This document shows, in pieces, positions 27,145 through 39,150 of a stretch of 64,000 nt of DNA (positions within the stretch are counted from its first letter, which is position 1; each line of letters starts with the position of its first letter). Under the pieces are notes generated by a model. The model was not told where the DNA came from, did no database searches, and was given only the letters and a program-made list of their open reading frames with translations. Source of the stretch: Microvirga arvi. Its GTDB lineage: Bacteria; Pseudomonadota; Alphaproteobacteria; Rhizobiales; Beijerinckiaceae. Location: positions 19,581 through 83,580 of the forward strand of contig NZ_JAFEMD010000026.1 of the NCBI RefSeq assembly GCF_016892765.1, written 5' to 3'. Both the position numbers and the translations under genes were made by a program.

Positions 27145-28151
27145 CGCCAATCCTCTCGGTTTCGGACCTCAAGGTGCAGTTCGGCAGTGCTGAGAATGGC
27201 GTGCGCGCGGTCGACGATGTTTCTTTCGCGTTGGAGCGCGGAGAGACGCTAGGTATCGTCGGGGAGTCCGGTTCGGGCAAATCCGTGACTGGGCTGTCCT
27301 TGCTGCGGCTGATCTCGAAGCCCGGGCGCGTGATAGGCGGCTCGATCCTCTTTGACGGCAGAGACCTCCTGGCCATGGACGAGAAGGAGATCCGCTCCGT
27401 CCGCGGGCGTGAGATCTCGATGATCTTCCAGGATCCGATGACATCGCTCAATCCGGTGCTCACGATTGGGCGGCAACTCACGGAAATCCTGGAGGTGCAG
27501 GGGGGGCTCACCCCTGGTCAGGCTCGTACCCGTGCGGTTGAACTGCTGGCGCTCGTCGGAATTCCGTCGCCGGAGCGCCGCCTTGGTGATTACCCGCATC
27601 ACTTCTCAGGCGGCATGCGGCAGCGCGTCATGATTGCGATCGCGGTGGCATGCCGTCCCAAGCTGCTCATCGCGGACGAGCCGACCACGGCCCTCGACGT
27701 CACCATTCAGGCCCAGATTCTCGACATCCTGAAGAGCCTTCAGAAAGAAATCGGTATGGCTCTCATTCTCATCACGCATGATCTCGGCATCGTCGCCGGG
27801 ATGGCGGACCGCATCGCCGTCATGTACGGCGGGCGCATCGTCGAGGAGGGTCCTACGGATCCGGTCTTCGAGGATCCGCGCATGCCTTATACGGTCGGTC
27901 TTCTCAGATCCACGCCAAGGCTCGACCGGCCCGAGGAGCGGCGGCTCCGGCCGATCCGCGGCCTTCCGGTTGCGCCGCGGGGTGAGGCGCGGTTCTGCCG
28001 CTTCGCTCCGCGCTGCGACCTCGTTGAACCCGTCTGCACGCGCGAGGCCCCACAGCTGGAAGCGGCGGGTGCTGAAGGGCAGCGGGCAGCCTGTCACTTT
28101 GCCGAAAGAGTTCCGGAACTGCTGCACACCCAAGAGGAGGCCGCTCAGTGA
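27141..28151 (+). CDS. ABC transporter ATP-binding protein, DppD type
   Basis: 336 residues. Walker A is GESGSGKSV near 41-49, Q-loop [12 protein letters not shown], signature FSGGMRQRV near 155, and Walker [14 protein letters not shown] near 175. The C-terminal oligopeptide domain has [15 protein letters not shown], the cysteine pattern of DppD/OppD. It starts by overlap with the epimerase gene and ends by GTGA overlap with DppF. Together with DppF it powers the permeases of this unit, and possibly those of the unit at 13204-15023, which has no ATPase. Confidence 0.92.
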   Translation: MTPILSVSDLKVQFGSAENGVRAVDDVSFALERGETLGIVGESGSGKSVTGLSLLRLISKPGRVIGGSILFDGRDLLAMDEKEIRSVRGREISMIFQDPMTSLNPVLTIGRQLTEILEVQGGLTPGQARTRAVELLALVGIPSPERRLGDYPHHFSGGMRQRVMIAIAVACRPKLLIADEPTTALDVTIQAQILDILKSLQKEIGMALILITHDLGIVAGMADRIAVMYGGRIVEEGPTDPVFEDPRMPYTVGLLRSTPRLDRPEERRLRPIRGLPVAPRGEARFCRFAPRCDLVEPVCTREAPQLEAAGAEGQRAACHFAERVPELLHTQEEAAQ

Positions 28152-29182
28152 ATCCGATCGTCTCCCGCCCACCGCTCGTGTCGATCCGAGACCTGAAGAT
28201 CCATTTCCCCATGCGCAGCCGGATGCTCTTCGGCAAGCCCGAAGGCGTGGTCCAGGCGGTCGATGGTGTGAGCTTCGATATCCGTCGTGGCGAGACCCTC
28301 GGCCTCGTCGGCGAAAGCGGATGCGGAAAGACCACGATCGGCCGCGCGATCCTGCAACTCAACCGGATCACGGAGGGAAGCATTACGTTCGACGGCAAGG
28401 ACCTCTCGTCCGCGGCCGAACCGGACGCCCGGCGCGCACGCAGACGGGTTCAGCTGATTTTTCAGGATCCCTATGCGAGCCTGAACCCTCGCATGAGCGT
28501 CGGCCGCGCCATTGCCGAGCCGATCCGTCTCCACGGGCTGCGGCAGGGCGAGGCTGCGATCCGCGAGAGGGTCCACGAACTGCTCGTGCTTGTCGGGCTC
28601 GCACCGTCCTACGCCTCGCGATATCCGCACGAATTCTCCGGCGGCCAGCGGCAGCGGATCGGGATCGCACGGGCCCTCGCATGCGAGCCTGAACTGATCG
28701 TCTGCGACGAGCCTGTCTCCGCCCTCGATGTCTCGATCCAGGCGCAGGTCGTGAATCTCCTGCAGGACCTGCAGGAGAAGCTCGGATTGACGTATCTGTT
28801 CATCGCGCATGGCCTCAGCGTGATTCAGCACATCTCCGACCGGGTTGCCGTTATGTATCTTGGGCGCATCGCCGAGATCGGAGAGCGCCGCGATGTCTAC
28901 GGCAATCCCAGGCATCCCTATACCCGTTCCCTGCTCAGCGCCGTTCCGATTCCCAACCCGAAGCTGGAGAGGGCGCGACGCCGGATCGTGCTGAACGGCG
29001 AGTTGCCGAGTCCGCTTAACCCGCCGAAGGGTTGCCGTTTCGTAACCCGCTGCCCGATCGCGCTCGAACGCTGCTCGAGGGAGGAACCGCCGCTTGCGCC
29101 AGGCGCACATGGCGGCTCGCTGGCAGCATGCTGGCGCAGCGAGGAACTCGACAGCCTCCTTCCTCGTCCCGTGGCCGCGTGA
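28148..29182 (+). CDS. ABC transporter ATP-binding protein, DppF type
   Basis: 344 residues with a GTG start overlapping the DppD stop. Walker A is [11 protein letters not shown] near 55-65, [12 protein letters not shown], signature [12 protein letters not shown] near 163, and Walker [15 protein letters not shown] near 184. The C-terminal oligopeptide domain has [14 protein letters not shown]. It is the last gene of the unit and is followed by a terminator-like stem-loop. Confidence 0.92.
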   Translation: MNPIVSRPPLVSIRDLKIHFPMRSRMLFGKPEGVVQAVDGVSFDIRRGETLGLVGESGCGKTTIGRAILQLNRITEGSITFDGKDLSSAAEPDARRARRRVQLIFQDPYASLNPRMSVGRAIAEPIRLHGLRQGEAAIRERVHELLVLVGLAPSYASRYPHEFSGGQRQRIGIARALACEPELIVCDEPVSALDVSIQAQVVNLLQDLQEKLGLTYLFIAHGLSVIQHISDRVAVMYLGRIAEIGERRDVYGNPRHPYTRSLLSAVPIPNPKLERARRRIVLNGELPSPLNPPKGCRFVTRCPIALERCSREEPPLAPGAHGGSLAACWRSEELDSLLPRPVAA

Positions 29183-29188
29183 CGAATC

Positions 29189-29220
29189 CGCAAGCATCAG
29201 CTTGGCTGAGGGATTGCGGT
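29189..29220 (+). terminator. Probable terminator after the DppF gene
   Basis: CCGCAA pairs with TTGCGG and encloses CAGC-TTG-GCTG, giving a two-part stem immediately followed by the T- and A-rich stretch at 29221-29235. It separates this unit from the next SBP unit. Confidence 0.5.
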
Positions 29221-29227
29221 ATTATAT

Positions 29228-29242
29228 AATTGTTATACACTT
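29228..29242. promoter_or_regulatory. Candidate GntR operator O4 (SBP3 unit)
   Basis: AATTGTTATACACTT matches 11 of 15 positions of the shared palindrome, with the TTGTNATACA core intact. It lies about 215 bp upstream of the SBP3 start. The 268-base gap around it holds no gene. Confidence 0.45.
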
Positions 29243-29450
29243 TGACATCGAGCACGCCGCGTGAGGCGAACGGATCGGGCAGCGCTTCTAATTTCCTCTT
29301 TCTGCCGGCTCGTCCTGCAGCCAGCAGTGGTTTCTGCCTTGGCACTTGACCCTCCGGGTGCTCGGCCCCACCGCCGGAGGTCATGCCAGGGAGGACGATG
29401 GCGGGAACGAAGCAAGGCTGCGGCACAGTCACGAGAGGGAAACACCACCC

Positions 29451-30998
29451 ATGAAATTTTTTATCACAATGGCGATGGCAGGCGCGCTCAGTGCCGGCCA
29501 TTCACCAGCCTTCGCGCAGGATAGCAGGAACACCCTGACGATTGCGCAGAGCGTCGACGTGGAGTCGCTTGAGCCCCACGCTCTCAACGCATCCGGTTCG
29601 ATCAACGTGGCGAACCATCTCTGGGTCACGCTGCTGCAGGTCACGGCGAGTGGCGAGGTTCAGCCCTACCTGGCGGAGAGCTATCGGTGGAACGAGGCCG
29701 GGACAGAGCTGACCTTCCAGATCAAGCCGGGTCACACGTGCGAGGACGGAACACCGATTACGGCGGAGGACGTCGCATTCTCGCTCAAGCGCGCGGCGGA
29801 CAAGAAGCTCAACGGCAACATCGCGAGCTTCGTCTACCCGACCATTGGATTTGTCGATGCCCGCGCCGACGGAGACTACACGGCGACCGTGGTGGTCAAG
29901 AAATACCAGTCGATCGTGCCGGGCATGCTCGCCCAGGCCTATATCGTCTGCCGGAAGGCCTATGAGGGCATGAGCTACGCGGAGGCGGCGACGAAGCCCT
30001 TTGCATCGGGACCGTACCGTCTCAAGGAGTGGAAGAAGGACGATCGCGTCACCTTGGAACGGAACGACAGCTTCAAGCTGCGGGAGGTGCCGTTCAAGAC
30101 CCTCAACTGGCGGGTCGTTCCGGAGGCGAGCACCCGCCTGGCGGAGCTGATCGCCGGGAACGCCGACCTCGTCACCAACATCCTCCCGGACCAGCAGGCA
30201 TCGGTCGCGCAGAGCGGCCGAGCGGTCGTGAAGACCGTCAGCGGTACGCGCCGGATCTTCGTTGGCTTCAACTTCAACGAGCCCTTCAAAGCCACGAAAG
30301 GCGGCGCGGCGATCCAGAAGCCTGAGGTGCGACAGGCCCTGAACATGGCGGTGGATGTGCCGACCATCTGCCGACAGCTTCTCGCCTTCGAGTGCCAGCG
30401 CACGACGGGACCGGCAAACCTGGCCAACCCGGCGCTCAAACCGTATCCCTTCGATCCTGCACGAGCCGAGAAAATGCTCGACGAGGTCGGGTACCCGAAA
30501 GGGCCGGACGGCGTGCGCTTCGAACTGACTCTTCAGGGGCCGCGCGGCCGCTACCTCAATGATGTGGCCGTGCAGCAGGCGGTGGGCCAATACCTTGACG
30601 ATATCGGCGTCCGGACGAAGGTCGAGATCCAGGACTTCATTTCGACCTTCTCGCCCGCCGCACGGGAGCACCGCGCGGGTCCGCTCTACTTCATCGGTCA
30701 AGGCGGCGTCACCTGGAGCGCCGTTTACGATATGGCGCTCTTTCCGTCCCGGGAGGCGCCCGTGAACAATGGCATGTGGCACAACCCGGAATGGCAGAGG
30801 CGCTGGGACAGCCTGGCTGGCATCCGAGATCCGGACCAGGAGCGGACGGTCGTCAACGAGATGCTGGAGATCTTCTATCGCGATCCGCCTTGGATCATGA
30901 TGTACTTCCAGCCCGACTTCTACGGCGTGAGCAACCGCATTGCCTGGGAGCCGCGCCGGGACGAACGCATCGATGCACTCACGGCCTCCGTCCGCTAG
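29451..30998 (+). CDS. ABC transporter substrate-binding protein, peptide type (SBP3, orphan)
   Basis: 515 residues. The signal peptide MKFFITMAMAGALSAGHS and AFAQ is cleaved near DSRNTLTIAQS. SBP_bac_5 family. It is a clear paralogue of the SBPs at 50625 and 57555: all share SGPY..W.KDDR, GTRRI.VGFN, KPEVR.AL..AVDVP and GQY..DIGV. Cysteines in HTCEDGTP, YIVCRKAY, TICRQLL and FECQRTTGPAN are conserved in all three and could form disulfides in the periplasm. It is followed by an ATPase but no permease, so it must use permeases encoded in other units. The ATG is preceded by GAGAGGGA at about ten bases; the open frame before it is not coding. Confidence 0.92.
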   Translation: MKFFITMAMAGALSAGHSPAFAQDSRNTLTIAQSVDVESLEPHALNASGSINVANHLWVTLLQVTASGEVQPYLAESYRWNEAGTELTFQIKPGHTCEDGTPITAEDVAFSLKRAADKKLNGNIASFVYPTIGFVDARADGDYTATVVVKKYQSIVPGMLAQAYIVCRKAYEGMSYAEAATKPFASGPYRLKEWKKDDRVTLERNDSFKLREVPFKTLNWRVVPEASTRLAELIAGNADLVTNILPDQQASVAQSGRAVVKTVSGTRRIFVGFNFNEPFKATKGGAAIQKPEVRQALNMAVDVPTICRQLLAFECQRTTGPANLANPALKPYPFDPARAEKMLDEVGYPKGPDGVRFELTLQGPRGRYLNDVAVQQAVGQYLDDIGVRTKVEIQDFISTFSPAAREHRAGPLYFIGQGGVTWSAVYDMALFPSREAPVNNGMWHNPEWQRRWDSLAGIRDPDQERTVVNEMLEIFYRDPPWIMMYFQPDFYGVSNRIAWEPRRDERIDALTASVR

Positions 30999-30999
30999 G

Positions 31000-31013
31000 C
31001 GATCGAGTGATCG
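31000..31013 (+). other. Small hairpin after SBP3
   Basis: CGATC-GAGT-GATCG directly after the stop codon. The remaining gap to 31186 shows no gene and no copy of the shared operator. Confidence 0.35.
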
Positions 31014-31186
31014 TTCCACCCTGGGACGAGCCGCGCTCCGGCCAAGGGACGCCGGCCTCAGGGCAGCGAACTTGGTCATCTCGAACAATGCGGGTGAGCC
31101 CGCGTACCCAGTTGAACCGGACGGCTGGCGGCTGCGGCGAGGGGCGGGCCCCGTCGCGCGGGCGATCGCCTGAGAAAGAGGACATC

Positions 31187-33121
<1,935 letters not shown>

Positions 33122-33131
33122 GCGGCGTAAG

Positions 33132-34883
33132 GTGCGCACAGGAGCCGAACCGGCCAGACCCGCCGACGACCGGCGCGGGGAAACCCGCGACGTCGATGGG
33201 GTGGTCCCCAGCACCGCCGGTGAGCCCCTGACCGCCCCCACTGATCCGTCGTCCAGGCGCGGCGCGACTGCGGCGGCTGTATCCGAAAGCTCGCGCGGCG
33301 GGCGGCCCGGTGCGCTCTCGCCCTTCCGGTACCGCATCTTCTGTGCACTCTGGACAGCGATGCTCCTGTCGAATCTCGGGTGGATGATCCAATCGGTCGG
33401 GATCTCCTGGATGATGGCATCCATTGGAGCATCCGCGGACGTGGTCGCTCTGGTCCAAGCCTCGATCACGTTGCCGATCATGCTCTTCGCCTTGGTCGCG
33501 GGCGCCGTTGCAGACAATTTCGACCGGCGCAGGCTGATGCTCGTCTCGCAGATTTTCAACTGTGCGGCGGCGAGCGGGCTCGCTGTCTGCATCTATCTGG
33601 GTTTCGTGACCCCGTGGCTCCTGCTCGCCTTCACATTCCTGATCAGCTCGGGCGCTGCGATCAGCGGTCCGGCTTGGCAATCGCTCGTCGGCGAGATCGT
33701 ACCGCGCCGGGAGATTCCCTCCGCCATAGCCATCAATGCGGTGGGGTTCAATATCGCCCGGACCGTCGGTCCGGCCATCGGCGGAATGATCCTAGCCGCG
33801 GCCGGACCCTTCGCGGGCTTCGTGACGAACGCCTTGAGCTATATCCCGCTTATTGTAGTCCTGTCGTTGTGGCGGCCGCCTGAGCGGCGCCACCCGTTGC
33901 CGCCTGAGAACCTAAGAAGCGCGATCATTGCCGGAATCTGCTTCGTGTCCCAGTCCCCGGGGATCCTCGCAGTTCTGTTGCGCGGCGCAGCTTTCGGTGT
34001 CGCTGCGAGCTCCTTTCAGAGCCTCCTGCCGCTCATTGCACGGGACAGCGTTGGTGGGGGCCCGCTGACATTCGGTTTGCTGCTCGGCTCCTTCGGCATC
34101 GGCGCCATCTGCGGCGCCTTCGTCATCACGCGACTGCGCAGGTCTCTTTCCCTTGAAGGTACCGTTCGCCTTGCCTTCCTGGGATTCGCCTACGCGACGG
34201 CGATCGCCGGCCTGAGTTCAGCCGTGGCCCTGACGGCGTCCGGAGCCTTGGTGGGCGGAGCAAGCTTCGTTCTAGTGCTGTCGAGCCTCAATGCGACCGT
34301 TCAGCTTTCGACGCCACGCTGGGTCGTCGGGCGGGCCCTCGCGGTGTATCAGATGGCCACGTTCGGCGGGATGGCGCTCGGCAGCTGGATCTGGGGCAAC
34401 GTCGCCGAACATCTCAGTGTCACCAGCGCTCTCATGGCGTCTGCGGCTTGCCTGGTTCTGGGAGCCGCACTTGGAATACGCTTTGGACTCCCCGATTCCT
34501 TGTCCCTTGATCTCGACCCGGCGGATCGTCGCGAAGAGCCGGACATCTCGCTGAGCATCCGGCCTCATTCCGGGCCGATCATCGTGACGGTTGAATACTT
34601 GATCCGTGAGGCGGATGAGGCCGACTTCCTGGCTGCCATGAGCGAGGTTCGTCGGATCCGCCGCCGCGACGGGGCCCGGCGCTGGACGCTCCTGCGGGAC
34701 CTGTCCGATGCGAAGATTTGGATCGAACGCTACCAAAGCCCGACATGGCTCGACCACATCCGGCAGAACCACCGCTTGACGCGGGCGGACGTCGTCGCCA
34801 GCGAGCGGGTGCTCGCGCTCCACGAGGGGCCTGATGCCCCCCGGATCAGGAGAACCATCGAGCAGACCAGGCTCAGCCAGTAG
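33132..34883 (+). CDS. MFS transporter, EntS-like (MFS_3) family
   Basis: 583 residues from a GTG at 33132, or about 560 from a GTG at 33201; the exact start is unclear, and the first 60 residues are a low-complexity, proline- and serine-rich lead. From about residue 60 the family pattern begins: SPFRYRIFCALWTAMLLSNLGWMIQ, then GAVADNFDRRRLML and PAWQSLVGEIVPRREIPSAIAIN, with roughly 10-12 membrane segments. The C-terminal cytoplasmic domain, RRDGARRWTLLRDLSDAKIWIERY and SPTWLDHIRQNHRLT, is typical of this MFS_3 group. It is probably an exporter of a small molecule; the direction is inferred from the family. It ends facing the M14 gene. Confidence 0.85.
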   Translation: MRTGAEPARPADDRRGETRDVDGVVPSTAGEPLTAPTDPSSRRGATAAAVSESSRGGRPGALSPFRYRIFCALWTAMLLSNLGWMIQSVGISWMMASIGASADVVALVQASITLPIMLFALVAGAVADNFDRRRLMLVSQIFNCAAASGLAVCIYLGFVTPWLLLAFTFLISSGAAISGPAWQSLVGEIVPRREIPSAIAINAVGFNIARTVGPAIGGMILAAAGPFAGFVTNALSYIPLIVVLSLWRPPERRHPLPPENLRSAIIAGICFVSQSPGILAVLLRGAAFGVAASSFQSLLPLIARDSVGGGPLTFGLLLGSFGIGAICGAFVITRLRRSLSLEGTVRLAFLGFAYATAIAGLSSAVALTASGALVGGASFVLVLSSLNATVQLSTPRWVVGRALAVYQMATFGGMALGSWIWGNVAEHLSVTSALMASAACLVLGAALGIRFGLPDSLSLDLDPADRREEPDISLSIRPHSGPIIVTVEYLIREADEADFLAAMSEVRRIRRRDGARRWTLLRDLSDAKIWIERYQSPTWLDHIRQNHRLTRADVVASERVLALHEGPDAPRIRRTIEQTRLSQ

Positions 34884-34930
34884 GGCCCCCGTGCGGCCCG
34901 TCGATCAGCGGGACTGGGGAAGACCTCCGT

Positions 34931-34960
34931 GGGCCGGCCTGTTCCTGCTGACGCCGGCCC
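34931..34960. terminator. Stem-loop between convergent MFS and M14 genes
   Basis: GGGCCGGC and GCCGGCCC form an 8-bp perfect stem with a 14-base loop in the gap between the two converging genes. A bidirectional terminator role is likely, although T-runs are weak. Confidence 0.45.
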
Positions 34961-34979
34961 GCTCTTGGATCGGTATGGG

Positions 34980-36653
34980 CTAGAACCGGAGACGGACGCG
35001 GTGGGTTCCTGCCTTCTCGGATTTCGCCGTTACGACGACTTCCGAGGTCCCGCCGGACGTCCTGACAAGCCACTCATACGGCTTCGAGACAGGGGACCAT
35101 TGCTGGCCCCAGGGCGACCACGTGTACTTTCTCTCGTTCCGTCCTGCCAAGTGCCCGATCTCCACTCTCGCGGGGTTGATCAGGATATCGACAGAGTCGC
35201 CCGTGATAGACAGCTCGACGGGCTTGGCGACACCGTTCTCGATGGCAACGTCCGTCAGATTTGTCGGGAGATAGCCGTGGTTGCTGACGACCGCGCGCAC
35301 CCTGTACAGATTATCTGCGAGCTTTTCGCTGATGACCTGGTCCAAGAGAATGCGTGGTGCGGCGGCCGCGTGGCGCAGATTGAAGGCAGCATTGCGCCGG
35401 CAGATATCCTCGAGCATGTTGGGAGGCGGGTTCCGGTAGGTCCAGATATAGACCATGCCGCCGGTTTCAATCGAACCGAGTTGAGGGTGCTCGAACGGAC
35501 GCCAGTCCCGATATCCCTGCTCTCCGACATTCTTGAGGACCCATTCGAAGACCTGGGCCTGAATCTTCTCCGTTCGAGGACGGAGGTTGTAGTAGGCAAC
35601 CTTCTCGACGCCCGCCTCGGTTTCGAGATCCCACAGCTCGGTGGAGAAGCTGACGATGCCGAGTTCCTCATAGGTCCAGTCCTTGAGGCTGCCGTAGCGC
35701 GGCTTGGACTTGTCGGGCGTGAACTCCTCATAGGTGCTGATTGTCGGATAGCCGGTCAACCGCTCGCCGACGGCACCCAAGTCCTTGTAGAGTGCAAGGT
35801 CGCGAGGGCTCATGGCGCTGTCGGGCTTCGTCATGCTTGGCCGCAGGATGATGCCACCATGGGTATGATAGGCAGTCAGCCCGGCAATGTTGGGATGATC
35901 GAGGATGAACCGCGCCATCGCGCGCGATTCCGGCTCGGAGAGGGCGCTCTCGCCCGCACCATATTCGCGCGGCGACCAATTGACCGGGAAGTTCCGATTG
36001 AGATTGCCGTCGAACGGCCGCTCGATTTTGACGTGCACCCCGTCGTAGTTTTCGATCAGGCCCTCAGGATAGAGGCGGAAATACTCTCCGCCTTCCTCGC
36101 CCGGCTCCCGCTGAACCATGAGGCGCGGATCGTTCTCGCTCTTTTTCCACTCGCCCTTCGGATCCGGTACGCGCATGAGCGTGATGAAGCCGTCACCGTC
36201 GATATCCTGCGGTTTCAGTCCCTCGATCCGATCAAGACCAGGCATGAAGCGCCCGTTGCCGCACCAATGGTAGTACGGAGGCCTCAATGAGAGTTCCGCC
36301 CCATCCGGATTGATCCGCGGCAGCACGTAGAAGACCTGCTGGTCCAATAGGCGGGTCACCTCCTCGTCCGAGCCGTACTGCGTGAGGAGGTGCCAGATCA
36401 CGTACAGGGCAACGGCGCTGGTCGCATGTTCCTCGGCATGGATTTGCGCGTCGATGTAATAGCCGGGCTTTTCCGAGGCCGATCCCGTCTGAGGATTGGT
36501 GATAGTCATCGCCCAGATGTCGCGCCCCTGAAAGGTCTTGCCGAGCGACGTCAACGTCGCGAGCTTGGGGTAAGCCTCGGCCAATGTCTTGAGATGGAAG
36601 GTTAGCGTTTCGTAATCATGGTAGGCATCGAACGCGATCTTTGGAGGAGCCAT
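34980..36653 (-). CDS. M14-family zinc carboxypeptidase
   Basis: 557 residues from the ATG at 36653; the frame is open further upstream but there it overlaps the Gfo/Idh gene. The zinc ligands are HxxE in QIHAEEHATS near 72-75 and the later histidine in AYHTHGG. LPRINPDGAE, DGNLNRNFPVNW and the catalytic glutamate in VSFSTELWD complete the M14 pattern. No signal peptide is seen, so it should act in the cytoplasm, unlike secreted digestive members. A C-terminal beta domain of about 100 residues follows the catalytic part. It would cleave a C-terminal amino acid or a gamma-linked amide. It is the last gene of a long minus-strand unit. Confidence 0.88.
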   Translation of the reverse strand: MAPPKIAFDAYHDYETLTFHLKTLAEAYPKLATLTSLGKTFQGRDIWAMTITNPQTGSASEKPGYYIDAQIHAEEHATSAVALYVIWHLLTQYGSDEEVTRLLDQQVFYVLPRINPDGAELSLRPPYYHWCGNGRFMPGLDRIEGLKPQDIDGDGFITLMRVPDPKGEWKKSENDPRLMVQREPGEEGGEYFRLYPEGLIENYDGVHVKIERPFDGNLNRNFPVNWSPREYGAGESALSEPESRAMARFILDHPNIAGLTAYHTHGGIILRPSMTKPDSAMSPRDLALYKDLGAVGERLTGYPTISTYEEFTPDKSKPRYGSLKDWTYEELGIVSFSTELWDLETEAGVEKVAYYNLRPRTEKIQAQVFEWVLKNVGEQGYRDWRPFEHPQLGSIETGGMVYIWTYRNPPPNMLEDICRRNAAFNLRHAAAAPRILLDQVISEKLADNLYRVRAVVSNHGYLPTNLTDVAIENGVAKPVELSITGDSVDILINPARVEIGHLAGRNERKYTWSPWGQQWSPVSKPYEWLVRTSGGTSEVVVTAKSEKAGTHRVRLRF

Positions 36654-36682
36654 GGAATTTTTCCGTGCGTGGGTCGTGAGGA

Positions 36683-37717
36683 TCAGGCGAAGGTGGTGAG
36701 GCCGTTTCTGGCGTAGAAGTCGCCCATGTCGACGACAGTGCCGTTCTGGCTGCTCTCGATCGCGGCGAAGCACAGGGCGAGGGTCTTGAGATGGTCTCTC
36801 CCGCTGCAAGGAGGCGGAGCGCCTGTCTGCCGCGATGCGATGAAGGCGCGCAGGAGTTCCGCCGTATCGTCGTAATAGGCGCGAACGTCGGGTAGGGCGA
36901 CCGGGATTGGAGCAGGATCCGTCCGGCGTGCCACCGCGAGGTCGGAAAAAACCTCGCGCTGGAGAACGACTCCGCCCGCGCAGTCCGTGCGCCACAGGAA
37001 CATCGGTTCGTTCCAACCTGAGGTCCAGGTTCCAATGTAGCTGACCTCAATCCCGCCTTCGAGCGTCAAAAGGCACTGCACGCTGCTGTCATGCGCATAC
37101 ATGCTCCAGGAAGGGTTCCAGGTGCGGCAGGAGATCGCCTCTACTTCCCGCCCGTAGCAATGGCGGATGAGGTCGAAGTGATGGATGCTCTGCTCCAGCA
37201 TCATCGGGTGGCGCATGGTCAGGGGATAGCGATTGAGGCCGGGCCGCATCCCGTCCCGGCTGCGCTGGTAGACGAACTGTCCCATCCCGACCGCGCCCAG
37301 CTCCCCCGACAAGATGATCTCACGCATCCGCTGGCTGACGGGCAGGTAGCGGAAGTTCAAGCAGACGCTCAAGGAAAGTCGTGCCTGCTCGCTCAATGCG
37401 ACGGCCGCCTTTGCGTCGGCAAGGTCGACAGTAAGCGGCTTTTCCGCGATGACTGGAAGGCCGGCAGCGAAGATGCGCCGGAGCTGGTCGAGATGGCCGC
37501 CCGGCGGCGTTACCAGCAGCACCGCGTCGTGGCCGCCTGCTGCGATGGCACGGTCGAGATCGTCATGGAGCGGGACTGCGGGATACCTCTCGTGAAAGGC
37601 GGCCAGCCGCGCCGGATCAACATCCATGGCGCCCGAAAGACCTGCCCCGCCGACCATCGCCACGACGTCGGCCCACATGGTTCCGCGGTTCCCCAGTCCG
37701 ACGAGCAGGAGTCGCAT
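36683..37717 (-). CDS. Gfo/Idh/MocA-family oxidoreductase, paralogue of the one at 25142
   Basis: 344 residues. LLVGLGNRGTMWADVV is at the start, VIAEKPLTVDLADA near 95, then LSVCLNFRYLPVSQ, TMRHPMMLEQSIHHFDLIRHCYG and CRTWNPSWS. It matches the protein at 25142-26182 along the whole length, so the two units share a duplicated step. The start ATG at 37717 follows GAGGCCTGAG and lies 17 bases after the previous gene. NAD(P)-dependent; the substrate is unknown. Confidence 0.88.
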   Translation of the reverse strand: MRLLLVGLGNRGTMWADVVAMVGGAGLSGAMDVDPARLAAFHERYPAVPLHDDLDRAIAAGGHDAVLLVTPPGGHLDQLRRIFAAGLPVIAEKPLTVDLADAKAAVALSEQARLSLSVCLNFRYLPVSQRMREIILSGELGAVGMGQFVYQRSRDGMRPGLNRYPLTMRHPMMLEQSIHHFDLIRHCYGREVEAISCRTWNPSWSMYAHDSSVQCLLTLEGGIEVSYIGTWTSGWNEPMFLWRTDCAGGVVLQREVFSDLAVARRTDPAPIPVALPDVRAYYDDTAELLRAFIASRQTGAPPPCSGRDHLKTLALCFAAIESSQNGTVVDMGDFYARNGLTTFA

Positions 37718-37734
37718 CTCAGGCCTCGCTCCGC

Positions 37735-39138
37735 TCACGACTGCTCCCACCGCTGCCCTGGAACAAAGCGTCCGGCATTTGCGCCCTCGATGACCTGGCC
37801 GCCCGTATATACCACACGGCCCCCGACGACGGTCGTCGTCACGGCACCGGCGAAGCGCCGGCCGGCATAGAGACCGGAACAATCCCGGGCTGCGGTCTGT
37901 AGCGCAGCCGGGACGACAACGGTTTGAGCCGAAAGGTCCACGATGGCGAGATCTGCGTCCGCCCCGATTGCAATCTCACCTTTGCGAGGATAGAGGCCGA
38001 ACCGTTTTGCGCCGTTTGCTGCGATCAGCCCGATCGCTTTCTCGAGCGGCAGTACGCCTCTGCTCGCGGCATCGAGCATGGCCGGGAGCAGAAACTCCAC
38101 GCCGGGGGAGCCCGGCGGCGCGGTGAGCATGTTGCCCTTGGCGGCCTCCTTCTCCCTGCGTGAGAACGGCGCGTGGTCGGTGGTGACGATCGAGATCGTA
38201 CCGTCCGCGACTCCCTCCCACAGGGCCGCCCGGTCGTCGGCCGACCGGATCGGCGGATTGATCTTCGCATCGGGTCCTACGCGGGCGACATCGTCGTTCG
38301 TGAAGATGAGATAGTGCGGGCAGGTCTCAGCGCTAACGTCCGTGCCAATGGCCTTGAACGCCCGGATGACGTCCAGGGCGGCGCGGCTTGTCACATGGGC
38401 CACGTGGATGCGCACGCCGGTCTTGCGGGCCATGGTCAGAATCTTTGCGACGGCAACAGCTTCGACGATGTCGGGGCGAGACGCCTCGTGCGCGATCGCG
38501 TCCGTCCTGCCGGAGGCCTGCTGCGCGCCCATGTAATGATGCATGAGCGGTTCGCTTTCCGCATGGACCACCAGCAGCATTCCGGTCGCGGCGACGCGCC
38601 TGAGCGTTTCATACTGGTCGACTTCCTCTGGCAGCGCGAGCCCGGCAAATTCGTCGTCCCGCCTGGGGGGCGCCGCCGTGGTGAAGACCTTGAACGCGAC
38701 GGCGCCTCTGCGTGCCATCGCCTGCAAGTCGTCCACGGAGGCGATCCCGGGCGCTGCATAGAGGCCGAAATTCACCTGCGCTTCGCCTTCGAAATGGTCA
38801 CGGCGGGCGTCGAAGACCGCCACGCTGTTGCAGCATGGCTTTGAGATCGGCATCTCGAGGATCGTCGTCACCCCGCCCGCGGCCGCAGCCCGGGTCTCGG
38901 AGCCGACCGTCCCGCGCTCCGGGTATGAGGGCGCCCGCACATGGAAGTGCACATCGACGATACCGGGAAGGACGGTTTGTCCACGGATGTCGTGGACCGT
39001 TCCGGCTGAAACCTCGGCATTGCGCTCAAGGATTCCGGCGATGCGCCCGCCGCTGATCGCGATGTCGCAGGATGAGATGCCGCCCGGGAGGAGAACGTCA
39101 CCCCCTCTGAGGATCATGTCGTAGGAAGACGGTGTCAT
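37735..39138 (-). CDS. Allantoinase/dihydropyrimidinase-like cyclic amidohydrolase
   Basis: 467 residues from ATG 39138; a TTG at 39147 would add three. The amidohydrolase motifs are the HFH of LPGIVDVHFHVRAP near 62-70, the carbamylated lysine in AVAFKVF near 148, histidines in VVHAESE near 187 and IHVAHVTS near 242, and the aspartate in TTDHAPFS near 311. ETCPHYL is typical of allantoinase and dihydroorotase. The family opens cyclic ureides such as allantoin, dihydropyrimidines and hydantoins. The next gene upstream but five is ureidoglycolate-lyase-like, which fits a ureide route. The exact substrate is inferred only. Confidence 0.85.
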   Translation of the reverse strand: MTPSSYDMILRGGDVLLPGGISSCDIAISGGRIAGILERNAEVSAGTVHDIRGQTVLPGIVDVHFHVRAPSYPERGTVGSETRAAAAGGVTTILEMPISKPCCNSVAVFDARRDHFEGEAQVNFGLYAAPGIASVDDLQAMARRGAVAFKVFTTAAPPRRDDEFAGLALPEEVDQYETLRRVAATGMLLVVHAESEPLMHHYMGAQQASGRTDAIAHEASRPDIVEAVAVAKILTMARKTGVRIHVAHVTSRAALDVIRAFKAIGTDVSAETCPHYLIFTNDDVARVGPDAKINPPIRSADDRAALWEGVADGTISIVTTDHAPFSRREKEAAKGNMLTAPPGSPGVEFLLPAMLDAASRGVLPLEKAIGLIAANGAKRFGLYPRKGEIAIGADADLAIVDLSAQTVVVPAALQTAARDCSGLYAGRRFAGAVTTTVVGGRVVYTGGQVIEGANAGRFVPGQRWEQS

Positions 39139-39150
39139 GAGGATCAATGC

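Noticed and set aside
34929..36290. 453-residue plus-strand frame opposite the M14 gene
   Set aside because: The minus strand carries the M14 zinc ligands; the plus frame has no family pattern.
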